This document shows, piece by piece, positions 54,860-63,752 of a stretch of DNA of 64,000 bases. Numbering within the stretch: position 1 is the stretch's first letter; each line of letters opens with the position of its first letter. The translations under genes and the position numbers were made by a program. The notes below the pieces were generated by a model. The model was not told where the DNA came from. It saw only the letters and a list, made by a program, of their open reading frames with translations, and ran no database searches. Location: positions 372,001 to 436,000 of the forward strand of contig NZ_JANDJO010000001.1 of assembly GCF_024331145.1 (NCBI RefSeq), given 5' to 3'. The stretch is from Shimia sp. CNT1-13L.2 (GTDB taxonomy: Bacteria > Pseudomonadota > Alphaproteobacteria > Rhodobacterales > Rhodobacteraceae).

Positions 54860-55927
54860 TCAGATCATCGCCGCGAGCGCCACACCTTCGCGCATCGACA
54901 CGGCCTGCCGTGCGGTGCTGCCGTAGGTGCCTGCCATCGACAGTTCCGGAAACAGCGCCAAGACCTCTTCGCGGGTCTCGCTGTCGAACCCGGCTACGCC
55001 GTATTCACCGGGGAAAAAGCTCTCGCTCTCCACACCGTCGGCCACAACAATCTGGTGCGTGTCGAACAAGAGGTGGAAATAGGTCACCTCGTCCCGCGGC
55101 TCGATGATGCCGGGGCCACCGCGTGCCAGCGCCTTGGCTGGCACCAGCACTTCCAACTCGCCACACAGCAACTCGGCCATCCAGCCGGTGACCAGCACCC
55201 GATGCTGTTGCGACAGGTAGTGATCACGCTCTGCCCCAAGCACCCCCTTGGGAAACCGCACCGGCGCAAACTCGCCCTGCCCCGATACCTTGCGGCTGCC
55301 GATCCAGCGCAGCGGCTGCATCCCGTTGTCCCGCGTCAGAACAAGGTCGCCCTCCAGCAAGGTCTCGATCCGTTTGGGTCCCTCTGCCGTTTCAATCAGC
55401 GCACCCTCCACGAAACAGGCAATCCCGGTCGCACCGGGATCGACGGTGCCATAGGTCAGCGTATCCGGATTGGGCAGGTTGAACTGCAAGGTGGTGGTCG
55501 TCGACTCAGGCCCGACAAGCACCGCAAGGTTCTCCGACGTCTCTCCCGCCGCAGCCCCATCCAGCGCCAGTATGTTCGTTGTACCGCCACCAATATCGTA
55601 AAAGTCGATCACCTCGTCGCTGTCCACATTGGTCAGCGCATAGGCTTCATAGTTTCCGGTACCACCTCCATTCGGATCGGTCAGCAGAATCGGAAAGTTT
55701 GCAGCCGAGATCACATAGGCGGTTTCGCCGCTGATCGGGTCAAAGGTGACCTGGACATCGGTATGGGTCAGCGGGATCTCGATCCCGACCGATCCATCCG
55801 CTTCGTAGAAGGAAACAACGAAATCCGCCGGGTCTTCTCCCGGTGAAAGTGCCACTTCCAGAAACTCGTCGACCCCGGAATTCCGGGCATAGGCATTCGA
55901 ATAATGCAGTTCACTGATACGCGCCAT
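54860..55927 (-). CDS. Hint-domain protein, probably secreted
   Basis: The protein has 355 residues. A beta-rich N-terminal domain (about 1-150, HYSNAYARNSGVDEFLEVALSPG) precedes a Hint_2 domain that begins at Cys171 in GIACFVEGALIETAEGPKRI and includes GDLVLTRDNGMQPLRWIGSRKV and HRVLVTGWMAELLCG. Hint domains can cleave and splice or ligate themselves, as in inteins, and many roseobacters have several such genes of unknown role. It lacks an N-terminal signal, so secretion would be by a type I-like route. The gene stands 160 bases downstream of the RTX gene, with a terminator-like hairpin between. Confidence 0.85.
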   Translation of the reverse strand: MARISELHYSNAYARNSGVDEFLEVALSPGEDPADFVVSFYEADGSVGIEIPLTHTDVQVTFDPISGETAYVISAANFPILLTDPNGGGTGNYEAYALTNVDSDEVIDFYDIGGGTTNILALDGAAAGETSENLAVLVGPESTTTTLQFNLPNPDTLTYGTVDPGATGIACFVEGALIETAEGPKRIETLLEGDLVLTRDNGMQPLRWIGSRKVSGQGEFAPVRFPKGVLGAERDHYLSQQHRVLVTGWMAELLCGELEVLVPAKALARGGPGIIEPRDEVTYFHLLFDTHQIVVADGVESESFFPGEYGVAGFDSETREEVLALFPELSMAGTYGSTARQAVSMREGVALAAMI

Positions 55928-56027
55928 TCTGGCTCCCCGTCGCTATAAGCAACACGGCGGCCCATCCCCAAGCCATCCATGTCCGTATGGTTTGGCTAAA
56001 CATCCGAATCGGCGACAAGAAGGAACA

Positions 56028-56050
56028 ATTGAGGCAATTGCTGCCTCAAT
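56028..56050 (-). terminator. Hairpin after the RTX gene
   Basis: ATTGAGGCA-ATTGC-TGCCTCAAT is an exact nine-pair stem downstream of the RTX stop. T tracts flank it weakly on both sides. Confidence 0.5.
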
Positions 56051-56087
56051 CACAGGTGTTTTCGTTTTTGGGTTTTCCGTCAGGCGC

Positions 56088-57692
56088 TTAAATGAAGTCC
56101 GCCGCCGAGAAATCCGCCGCAGTAAGCGTGCCGCCGCTGTCCATCACGATCAGCGTCTCGCCACTATGGGTGATATGCACCTCGCCCGGTGCCACGTCGG
56201 CAATTGTCAGCGATCCAAAGCCCACGTCCAGGTCGATCAGGTCGGTGCCATCCTCGAAATCCGTGATCGTATCCGTCGCGCCATCGGCAGTGAACACAAA
56301 GGTGTCGGCGGCCTCTCCGCCGGTCAGCGTATCCGCCCCGGCCCCACCGTTCAGGGTGTCCTTGCCCTTCTGACCAAGCAACTCGTCGTTGCCGCCGCCG
56401 CCAGACAAGTCATCAAGCCCTTTGCCGCCTTCGAGCCGGTCAGCACCGTTGCCGCCCAACAGCTCGTCATTACCCTTGCCACCCTTCAGCGTGTCGTTGC
56501 CCTTGCCGCCTTTCAGCGTGTCATAGCCATCGTCCCCCTTGAGCGAGTCGGCATGATCACCGCCCAGCAGGCTGTCATAACCGCGCCCGCCTTCAAGGGT
56601 ATCAAGCCCGGTGCCGCCTTCCAGCGTATCACCACCAGCGCCGCCGAACAGCTCGTCTCCGTTCTTGCCGCCCTTCAGATGGTCCTTGTGCATTCCGCCA
56701 TAAAGAACGTCCGCATCGCTGCCGCCCTCCATGTCGTCTTCTCCCTGACCGCCAAACAGGACATCATCACCCGCCCCGCCGCGCAGTTCGTCATCACCGA
56801 CATAGCCAAACAGGAAATCATCCCCCGCATTGCCCTTAAGCTTGTCGTGATCATGTCCGCCCTCGAGACTGTCATTCCCGGAGGTGCCATTTACGGTGAT
56901 AAGGTCCGTCGTCAGGCCATAATCCGCCCAGCTGTCCCCTTCCAGGCTGCCTGCCAGCACAGTTTCCGAAACAAATCCGGTGATCGTCGAAAGGTCCACA
57001 TGGCCGTTTTCCGGCACATAGAACACATAGGTACTCGGCCCATGCTTCTCGGTCACCTTGATCGCATCCATCGTGCCGTTGCCTGATGCCGTCGTATACT
57101 CGACCCGAACCTTGACCATCAGCGTGTCACCCGCCCCGGCATCCGTCTCGTAAATATCGAGGCGGAAAAGGCTGTCGGCCCCAAGCCCGATCGGCTGTTC
57201 TCCCGTCTCGCTGGCAAACTCGATCGTGCCATCATCGTCTAGGGCGCGGAACACGTTGGCCTCAAAGCTTTGCAAGACACCACCGCTGTCATAGCGCAGC
57301 ATCAGGGCATCGCCGGAATAGGTGTCAGAGTCCTTGGGCGTTGCGCCATAGAAAGCGTATTGAATACTCCCGGCAGTTCCGGTGCTCGTAAAGCTGACGA
57401 AACTCTCGATGTGGTTGGGGTCCTGTCCCACCAAAGACATGTAATAATCATTGGCGCCGTCCGAGAAATGGATCGTCCCAAGTTCCCACGTCTGGCCATT
57501 ATACTCAGTACGTTCCAGCCGGCCGATGTTGAGAACCGGTGCATCCGGCCCAAGCGAAACCCCGTCCACGATCCACTCTGCTCCGACCTCCTCAGACTGC
57601 ATCTTGAAGTCATCGTCATGGATTTCCAGGTCAACAACAGACACGGCACCACCGGCCGTGACCTTAAGAACTTCTGTCTCAAAAATAGACAT
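56088..57692 (-). CDS. RTX calcium-binding secreted protein
   Basis: The ATG at 57692 (AGGAG upstream) gives 534 residues. A beta-rich N-terminal domain (1-265, with FSDGANDYYMSLVGQDPNHIESF) of unknown fold precedes roughly 22 nonapeptide GGxGxDxLx repeats (about 267-465) that bind calcium outside the cell. The C-terminus (TFVFTADGATDTITDFEDGTDLIDL and the end AADFI) is typical of the type I secretion signal region. It has no Sec signal. No lipase or protease motif was found, so it may be an adhesin or surface protein. A T1SS gene starts this window. Confidence 0.9.
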   Translation of the reverse strand: MSIFETEVLKVTAGGAVSVVDLEIHDDDFKMQSEEVGAEWIVDGVSLGPDAPVLNIGRLERTEYNGQTWELGTIHFSDGANDYYMSLVGQDPNHIESFVSFTSTGTAGSIQYAFYGATPKDSDTYSGDALMLRYDSGGVLQSFEANVFRALDDDGTIEFASETGEQPIGLGADSLFRLDIYETDAGAGDTLMVKVRVEYTTASGNGTMDAIKVTEKHGPSTYVFYVPENGHVDLSTITGFVSETVLAGSLEGDSWADYGLTTDLITVNGTSGNDSLEGGHDHDKLKGNAGDDFLFGYVGDDELRGGAGDDVLFGGQGEDDMEGGSDADVLYGGMHKDHLKGGKNGDELFGGAGGDTLEGGTGLDTLEGGRGYDSLLGGDHADSLKGDDGYDTLKGGKGNDTLKGGKGNDELLGGNGADRLEGGKGLDDLSGGGGNDELLGQKGKDTLNGGAGADTLTGGEAADTFVFTADGATDTITDFEDGTDLIDLDVGFGSLTIADVAPGEVHITHSGETLIVMDSGGTLTAADFSAADFI

Positions 57693-57802
57693 GCCACATT
57701 CTCCTAATTGATAAATCAATGGCGGCAATTGTCCCATTTTTTGAGAAAAACACAAGATTCGTGTCTTTTCGGCCCTCTCTTGCAGCCCCGAGCCCTACAA
57801 CG

Positions 57803-57838
57803 AAAAACGCCGCCGACCCGATGGTCAGCGGCGTTTTT
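57803..57838 (-). terminator. Rho-independent terminator of rpmI-rplT
   Basis: AAAAACGCCGC and GCGGCGTTTTT form an exact 11-pair stem (57803-57813 and 57828-57838) with a T run, 24 bases after the rplT stop. Confidence 0.92.
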
Positions 57839-57861
57839 GAAATCCCCTTGGGGAAATCTGC

Positions 57862-58227
57862 TTACGCGGCCAGCGCGCCTTTTGCCTGATCAACGATCGC
57901 GGCAAATGCTTCCGGCTCGTGTACAGCCAGGTCAGCCAGAACCTTACGGTCGACTTCGATACCGGCCAGGTTCAGGCCGTTGATGAAGCGCGAGTAGCTC
58001 AGCTCTGCGTCATGTGCGCGAACAGCAGCGTTGATACGCTGGATCCACAGCGCGCGGAAATTGCGCTTGCGGTTCTTACGGTCGCGGGTTGCGTATTGGT
58101 TCGCCTTGTCAACTGCCTGCGACGCCACCTTGAAGGTGTTCTTGCGGCGGCCATAATAGCCCTTCGCGGCTTTGATGATTTTCTTGTGACGGGCGTGAGT
58201 GACGGTACCACCTTTAACTCGGGACAT
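57862..58227 (-). CDS. rplT: 50S ribosomal protein L20
   Basis: The protein has 121 residues, starting [26 protein letters not shown] and with [28 protein letters not shown]; it is highly basic. It is co-transcribed with rpmI 15 bases upstream, the usual L35-L20 pair. In many bacteria L20 also represses its own operon. infC is not next to it here. Confidence 0.97.
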   Translation of the reverse strand: MSRVKGGTVTHARHKKIIKAAKGYYGRRKNTFKVASQAVDKANQYATRDRKNRKRNFRALWIQRINAAVRAHDAELSYSRFINGLNLAGIEVDRKVLADLAVHEPEAFAAIVDQAKGALAA

Positions 58228-58242
58228 CTCTCAAAACTCCTC

Positions 58243-58443
58243 TTAGCGGTCGTAGGGCATGTAGCCCTTGACGATCTTTGCGTCGGGGGCGGACAGGGTG
58301 GTGGTGCCACGGGCATCGCGGATGAACTTGGTGGTCCGCTTGATCATGCCGTGACGCTTACCAGCTTGGCCAGCTTTGACTTTGCCGGTGGCAGTCACTT
58401 TGAAGCGCTTTTTGGCGCTCGACTTCGTTTTCATCTTGGGCAT
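58243..58443 (-). CDS. rpmI: 50S ribosomal protein L35
   Basis: The protein has 66 residues, starting [41 protein letters not shown], matching the family. It precedes rplT by 15 bases on the same strand. The region before it (58444-58551) contains the promoter and no gene. Confidence 0.97.
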   Translation of the reverse strand: MPKMKTKSSAKKRFKVTATGKVKAGQAGKRHGMIKRTTKFIRDARGTTTLSAPDAKIVKGYMPYDR

Positions 58444-58551
58444 TTCCGTACTCCTTAGATGGTCGGTTATAGACGCGACTCGGCATGCCTCTCGGGCCGG
58501 TCGCGCGCATAGAGGCGCCGTATACGTCCCGAATCCCTTTTCTGCAAGGGC

Positions 58552-58776
58552 TTATTTGATGATATCGGCGATCACCGTAACCACCACGTTGGGCAGCTGC
58601 GCCACCGCGTAACGCTGCGGGTTCTGACTATAGGCATAGACGATCAGCGCCCCGGCCAGGATGAAAGCCGCCATTGATCCACGCGGCACCCGCGCTTCGG
58701 CATAGGACGACAGCATCGCCGGGATGGAAAACAGTCCCAGGACAAGCCCGATGGTCATCAAATAGTCGGCGTTCAT
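58552..58776 (-). CDS. Small membrane protein of unknown function
   Basis: The protein has 74 residues with two or three helices (LMTIGLVLGLFSIPAMLSSYA; GSMAAFILAGALIVYAYS; VVVTVIADIIK). It lies between pyk and rpmI on the same strand, 32 bases after the pyk stop. I recall similar proteins in this position in related roseobacters, but no function is known. Confidence 0.65.
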   Translation of the reverse strand: MNADYLMTIGLVLGLFSIPAMLSSYAEARVPRGSMAAFILAGALIVYAYSQNPQRYAVAQLPNVVVTVIADIIK

Positions 58777-58808
58777 CCACCCGGTTCCTCAAATTCCTGA
58801 AGAGGAAC

Positions 58809-60254
58809 CTACTCCGTTTCCGTATTGTAAATCAAACGCTCATCACACGAGGTCACCCGAAGGATGTTGGTTGTCCCCGGCACGTTGAACGGCAGGCCCG
58901 CTGTCACCACGATCTGGTCTTCCGGCCCGGCATAGCCATGCGACGTCGCCGCCCGCGCCGCGGCCACCACCGCGCCCTTGAAGCGGTTCAGCTCGTCGGT
59001 CATCACGCAGTTGGTGCCCCAGCTCAGCGCCAGCCGCCGCGCGGTGCCCCGCAAGCTGGTCATGGCGATGATCGGAACCCTTGGCCGTTCCCGCGCGATC
59101 TTGAGCGCCGTGGTCCCGGATTCGGTAAAGGAACAGATCGCCTGCACCTCGGTGGTTTCCGCCACCTCACGCGCCGCCGCCACGATGGCATCCGCCACGC
59201 TCGAGCGTGGCGCACTGCGCGAGGCCTCAATGATCTGGCGATAGGTTGGATCGCTCTCGACCTCTTCGGCCACCGCGTTCATCGTGCCAACCGCCTCGAT
59301 CGGGAAATGCCCCGCCGCCGATTCCGCCGACAACATGATCGCATCGGCCCCCTCGTAGATGGCGTTCGACACGTCGGACACCTCGGCGCGGGTCGGCATC
59401 GGGCTTTCGATCATGCTCTCAAGCATCTGGGTCGCCACGATCACCGGCTTGGCCGCGAAACGGCACTTGCGCACAAGACGCTTCTGGATCGGCGGCACAT
59501 GGCTGACCGGCAGCTCCACCCCAAGATCACCGCGCGCCACCATGATGCCGTCCGACACCTCAAGGATATCGTCAAACGCCTCGACAGCCGCCGGTTTCTC
59601 GATCTTCGACAGGATCGCCGCCCGCCCCTGCGCCAACTCCCGCGCTTCATGCACGTCCTCGGGGCGCTGCACGAAAGACAGCGCCAGCCAGTCCACGCCA
59701 AGGCCACATACGAACTCAAGGTCGTCACGGTCCTTCTCGGAGAGCGCCGCCAGCGGCAGAACCACGTCCGGCACGTTCACGCCCTTGCGGTTCGAAATCG
59801 TCCCGCCGTTCACCACCACGCAATTGGCAAAATCCGCGCCACAGTCTTCCACCCGCAGGCGAATCTTGCCGTCGTTCACCAACAGCGTCGATCCCGGCTC
59901 AAGGGCGGCGAAAATCTCGGGATGCGGCAGGCACACGCGGGTCACATCGCCCGCGGCCTCGTTCAGATCCAGCCGGAACGCCGCCCCGTCAACAAGCTCT
60001 TCGACCTCGTTGGCAAACACGCCGACCCGAAGTTTCGGCCCCTGAAGATCGGCAAGAATCGCGATCGGGCTGCTCAGCTCTTTCTCGATCTGGCGGATGA
60101 TCCGGTGCTTCTCGCGGATTTCCTCGTGGCTGCCGTGGCTCATGTTGAGACGAAACACATCCGCCCCCGCTTCGTGCAAAGCGCGGATCATGTCATAGGT
60201 TTCGCTTGCCGGCCCCAGCGTGGCCACGATCTTCACATTTCTCAGTCGTCTCAT
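58809..60254 (-). CDS. pyk: Pyruvate kinase
   Basis: The protein has 481 residues. The substrate and metal motifs are KIVATLGPASETYDMI, FRLNMSHGSHEE, ADLQGPKLRVGVF, VDWLALSFVQRPEDV, ILSKIEKPAAVEAFDDIL and IMVARGDLGVELP. The last two hold the catalytic Lys and the Mg ligands. A C-terminal regulatory domain follows (IVAAAREVAETTEVQAIC). It converts phosphoenolpyruvate and ADP to pyruvate and ATP. Confidence 0.97.
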   Translation of the reverse strand: MRRLRNVKIVATLGPASETYDMIRALHEAGADVFRLNMSHGSHEEIREKHRIIRQIEKELSSPIAILADLQGPKLRVGVFANEVEELVDGAAFRLDLNEAAGDVTRVCLPHPEIFAALEPGSTLLVNDGKIRLRVEDCGADFANCVVVNGGTISNRKGVNVPDVVLPLAALSEKDRDDLEFVCGLGVDWLALSFVQRPEDVHEARELAQGRAAILSKIEKPAAVEAFDDILEVSDGIMVARGDLGVELPVSHVPPIQKRLVRKCRFAAKPVIVATQMLESMIESPMPTRAEVSDVSNAIYEGADAIMLSAESAAGHFPIEAVGTMNAVAEEVESDPTYRQIIEASRSAPRSSVADAIVAAAREVAETTEVQAICSFTESGTTALKIARERPRVPIIAMTSLRGTARRLALSWGTNCVMTDELNRFKGAVVAAARAATSHGYAGPEDQIVVTAGLPFNVPGTTNILRVTSCDERLIYNTETE

Positions 60255-60376
60255 CTGCCCGTCATTCTTCTAAAAAAGCGGCACTGTTACCGCTAACTCC
60301 AGTCACCGTGCTTATCACGCAATTCCATTCCGCTGGCAACTGCCCTAAGTAGTTCGTCGAAGGAAATGACAGGCAC

Positions 60377-61120
60377 ATGACATACCAACCTTTTCACATC
60401 TATGGGGCCGAGCGCAAATCGCGCTGGCTGATCACCGTTGACCACGCATCGAACCACGTTCCCGTTGAGATCAACGGCGGCGATTTGGGGCTTGCCGCCG
60501 AAGATATGCAGCGCCACATCGCCTTTGACGTCGGCGCACTCGGCACCTCGCTGCGCCTTGGCGAACTGCTTGACGCCCCGGTCATCGCAAGCAACTTTTC
60601 CCGCCTCGTGATCGACCCGAACCGCGGCGAAGACGACCCCACGCTTGTCATGCACCTCTATGACGGCACCATCATCCCCGCCAACCGCAACATCGACGAG
60701 GCCGAGATCGAGCGCCGCAAACAGGCCTACTACCTGCCCTATCACAACGCGCTGGCCGATCTGGCCGCCGCCCGCGAAGACGTCATCATCATCGCCATGC
60801 ACAGCTTCTCGCCGAAACTGAACGGTCGCGCCCCGCGCCCGTGGGAGATCGGCATCCTGCACGCCCCGCAGGAAGACCGCTTCGGCATCCCCTTCATCAA
60901 GCGACTGGAGCAAGAAGGCGATCTGACCGTTGGCGACAATGAACCCTACGCCGGCCACCTGCCGGGCGACTCGGTCGACAAACACGCCTTCGCCCACGGT
61001 CGCCTGAACGCGCTGATCGAACTGCGCCACGACGAGATCGACACCGAGACCAAGCAATCCGCCTGGGCCGAACGTCTCGCCCCGATCCTGACCGACGTTC
61101 TGGATACCACCGGTCTCTGA
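60377..61120 (+). CDS. N-formylglutamate amidohydrolase-family protein
   Basis: The protein has 247 residues. The metallohydrolase pattern includes TVDHASNHVPVEINGGDLGL, IASNFSRLVIDPNRGEDDPT and IIAMHSFSPKLNGRAPRPWEIGIL. It matches the HutG-like family that releases formate from N-formylglutamate in histidine use, but no hut genes are near, so the substrate may be another N-acyl compound. It stands alone, divergent from pyk. Confidence 0.87.
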   Translation: MTYQPFHIYGAERKSRWLITVDHASNHVPVEINGGDLGLAAEDMQRHIAFDVGALGTSLRLGELLDAPVIASNFSRLVIDPNRGEDDPTLVMHLYDGTIIPANRNIDEAEIERRKQAYYLPYHNALADLAAAREDVIIIAMHSFSPKLNGRAPRPWEIGILHAPQEDRFGIPFIKRLEQEGDLTVGDNEPYAGHLPGDSVDKHAFAHGRLNALIELRHDEIDTETKQSAWAERLAPILTDVLDTTGL

Positions 61121-61237
61121 CCCGTCCTGTCAGGCCTGCGCCTGACGGAACACAACGCGCCAATCCGCTCTCTTGTGGATAGCGGGCCCCGCGCATACTA
61201 CTTTGAGGGAAACACCCTTCCCACCCGGAGCACCGCA

Positions 61238-61555
61238 ATGGACAAGCAAACCCAGATCGAAATCGAGGCCGCTGCCTTCCGCGCCCTGCGTGAACACCTG
61301 ATGGAAAAGCGCACCGACGTGCAGAACATCGACATGATGAACCTCGCCGGTTTCTGCCGCAACTGCCTCTCGCGCTGGTACCAGGAGGCCGCCAACGAAC
61401 GCGGCATCGAAATGGACAAGAACGAAGCCCGCGAAATCTACTACGGCATGACCATGGACGAGTGGAAAGCCAACTACCAGACCGAGGCCAGCGCCGAGAA
61501 ACAGGCCGCCTTCAAGGTCGCCTTTGCCGAGAACGTCGGCGAAGACAAAGCCTGA
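61238..61555 (+). CDS. DUF1244-family protein
   Basis: The ATG at 61238 (CGGAG eight bases upstream) gives 105 residues. Conserved blocks are AAAFRALREHLMEKRTDVQNID, LAGFCRNCLSRWYQ with two cysteines, and YYGMTMDEWKANYQ. Function is unknown. The Cys pair might bind metal. The gene is in a plus-strand run with its neighbours but 117 bases from the amidohydrolase. Confidence 0.88.
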   Translation: MDKQTQIEIEAAAFRALREHLMEKRTDVQNIDMMNLAGFCRNCLSRWYQEAANERGIEMDKNEAREIYYGMTMDEWKANYQTEASAEKQAAFKVAFAENVGEDKA

Positions 61556-61663
61556 CCCCCACCATCCACAGGCGCACAACCCCTGTGCGCCTGCGGGCCT
61601 GTCAGCACCAAGCCTCTCCGATTACCTATGGCATACCGATCCCTGCCAACCCCGGAGGCTTTC

Positions 61664-62458
61664 ATGACACGTATGCCCACCTTCTTCATCTCCCACGGTG
61701 GCGGCCCCTGGCCCTGGATGCCCGATTGGCGTGCGCAATTCGCCCCGCTCGAGGCCTCCCTCAAGGAGATGCCCAACCAGCTCCCCGAACGCCCCAGCGC
61801 CATCCTGATGATCTCCGGCCACTGGGAAACCGATGACTTCGCGGTGATGTCCTCTGCCAATCCACCGATGGTCTATGACTACTTCGGCTTTCCCCCCGAA
61901 ACCTACGAGGTCACCTACCCCGCCCCCGGCGCGCCCGATCTCGCGCAGCACACCCTCGACCTGATCACCGCCGCCGGCCTGCCCGCACGTCTCGATCCCG
62001 AGATCGGCTTTGACCACGGCACCTTCGCCCCGCTTGCCGTGATGTACCCAGAGGCCGACGTGCCCGTGTTCCAGGTCTCCATGCGCCACAATTACGATCC
62101 GGTCCAGCACATGGCCCTTGGCCGCGCCCTCGCCCCCCTGCGCGATCAGGGCGTGGTGATCATCGGCTCCGGCCTCAGCTACCACAACCTGCGCCTGATG
62201 AACGAAACCGCCCGCGAACCGTCGGAAGCCTTCGACGGCTGGCTCAACACCGCGCTGGCACTTCCCGCCGAAGACAGAACCAAGGCACTGGAAAACTGGG
62301 AACAGGCCCCCCACGCCCGCACCTGCCACGCCAAGGAAGACCACTTCGTCCCGCTGTTCACCGCCCTCGGCGCGGCGGAAAACGACCCCGCCACCCGCAT
62401 CTATCACCAGAAGGATATCTTCGGCGGCGTCACCGCATCCGGCTTCCGCTTCGGCTGA
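61664..62458 (+). CDS. Class III extradiol dioxygenase-like protein (YgiD/LigB type)
   Basis: The ATG at 61664 (GGAGG five bases upstream) gives 264 residues beginning MTRMPTFFISHGGGPW. The metal ligands are likely in FFISHGG, ILMISGHWE, FDHGTFAPL and GSGLSYHN. This is the DODA/YgiD layout, an Fe or Zn enzyme that can open catechol rings such as DOPA. The natural substrate is unknown. Confidence 0.88.
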   Translation: MTRMPTFFISHGGGPWPWMPDWRAQFAPLEASLKEMPNQLPERPSAILMISGHWETDDFAVMSSANPPMVYDYFGFPPETYEVTYPAPGAPDLAQHTLDLITAAGLPARLDPEIGFDHGTFAPLAVMYPEADVPVFQVSMRHNYDPVQHMALGRALAPLRDQGVVIIGSGLSYHNLRLMNETAREPSEAFDGWLNTALALPAEDRTKALENWEQAPHARTCHAKEDHFVPLFTALGAAENDPATRIYHQKDIFGGVTASGFRFG

Positions 62459-62673
62459 CCTATCCTTTCGGATAGGGCATTATCCCGAAACCCCTCTGCC
62501 TTTGGTTGAGGACTTGAATTACAAAAGACCTGTCCTCGGCGAGGGAGGACACTTTTACCCGCTGGCTCCGCTTGCATCCCCATGTGGGTCGGTGGGTGAA
62601 ACAGATCTCCGACAGGGCGGCCACGCCCCGCCCTGTCACCCTACCCCCAACATTCAGATCGCGATCCGGCAAA
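62459..62673. other. Intergenic region with two hairpins
   Basis: The 271-base gap before the transaminase stop (62459-62729) holds no convincing gene. CCTATCC-TTTC-GGATAGG starts at the dioxygenase stop (62459-62476). GTCCTC and GAGGAC (62532-62550) form a second stem followed by ACTTTTA, the likelier terminator for the dioxygenase. Confidence 0.4.
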
Positions 62674-62704
62674 GAAAAAGGCGCCGGGGTGCCCCCCAAC
62701 GCCT
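62674..62704 (-). terminator. Terminator of the D-amino-acid transaminase gene
   Basis: On the minus strand AGGCGTTGGGG and CCCCGGCGCCT pair with one internal mismatch or wobble and are followed by TTTTTC. It lies 25 bases after the stop. Confidence 0.75.
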
Positions 62705-62729
62705 CATGGTCTTGTCTTGAAAGCGTGGA

Positions 62730-63590
62730 TCAGATCGCGGCCTTGCGACCTTCATCCAGATAGATCTCGCGCAGGCGCTTTGCGATCGGACCGGGGGTGC
62801 CGTCGCCAAGGGTCACACCGTCGATCTCGACAACCGGCATCACGAAGGCCGACGCCGAGGTGGTAAAGGCCTCATCCGCCTCTTTCGCCTCGTCGATGGT
62901 GAACAGGCGCTCTTCGATCTCCATCTGCGCCTCTTGCGCCAGACGCAGCACCGCCGCGCGGGTAATGCCATGCAGGATGTCGTTCGACAGCGGACGGGTC
63001 ACGATCTTGCCGTTCTTCACGAAATAGGCGTTGTTCGACGTGCCCTCGGTGACATAGCCGTCCTCGATCATCCACGCATCATCACAGCCCGCCTTCTTGG
63101 CCATCATCTTGCCCATCGAGGGGTAGAGAAGCTGCACGGTCTTGATATCACGACGGCCCCAGCGGATGTCCTCGATCGAGATGATCTTGGCACCCTTCTG
63201 CGCCGCCGGGCTGTCGGCCAGACCGGGCTTGTTCTGGGTGAACAGCACGATGGTCGGCTTCACATCATCACCCGGGAACACGAAATCGCGGTCGCCATCC
63301 GACCCGCGGGTCACTTGCAGATACACAAGCCCCTCGTCGATCCCGTTCAATTCAACCAGCTTGCGGTGAATCTCCAGCAGTTCCTCTTTCGTGCAGGGCT
63401 CGGCCATGTCCAGCTCGTCCAGCGACCGCTTCAGGCGCACCGCGTGACCTTCAAAATCGATCAGCTTGCCATCCAGAACCGAGGTCACCTCGTAAACCGC
63501 GTCCGCCATCAGGAACCCACGGTCAAAGATCGAAACCTTGGCTTCGGTTTCCGGCAGGTAGTCGCCATTCACATAAACGGTACGCGTCAT
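62730..63590 (-). CDS. D-amino-acid transaminase-like PLP enzyme (fold IV)
   Basis: The ATG at 63590 gives 286 residues; 18 extra upstream residues are unlikely. It begins TRTVYVNGDYLPETEAKVSIFDRGFLMADAVYE, typical of fold IV aminotransferases. The PLP lysine is in IKTVQLLYPSMGKMMAKKAG. EGTSNNAYFVKNGKIVTRPLSNDILHGITR and FTTSASAFVMPV are also conserved. It fits D-alanine or branched-chain transaminase; the family is hard to separate by eye. The D-alanine type would supply D-amino acids for peptidoglycan. Confidence 0.87.
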   Translation of the reverse strand: MTRTVYVNGDYLPETEAKVSIFDRGFLMADAVYEVTSVLDGKLIDFEGHAVRLKRSLDELDMAEPCTKEELLEIHRKLVELNGIDEGLVYLQVTRGSDGDRDFVFPGDDVKPTIVLFTQNKPGLADSPAAQKGAKIISIEDIRWGRRDIKTVQLLYPSMGKMMAKKAGCDDAWMIEDGYVTEGTSNNAYFVKNGKIVTRPLSNDILHGITRAAVLRLAQEAQMEIEERLFTIDEAKEADEAFTTSASAFVMPVVEIDGVTLGDGTPGPIAKRLREIYLDEGRKAAI

Positions 63591-63752
63591 GTCTTTCACA
63601 GTCCTTCTCAACTTGCTGTCCCCCTCCGGTATCGCACCGGACAAGGCGTTATTCGGTGGGGTTTACCCCGTTGTCATGTCCCGCGCGGGGATCTGTTGCC
63701 TCGCTCATCGGCCAAGCCGCTGCGCCGGTCAAGTCTTGTGATCCCCCAAGGC

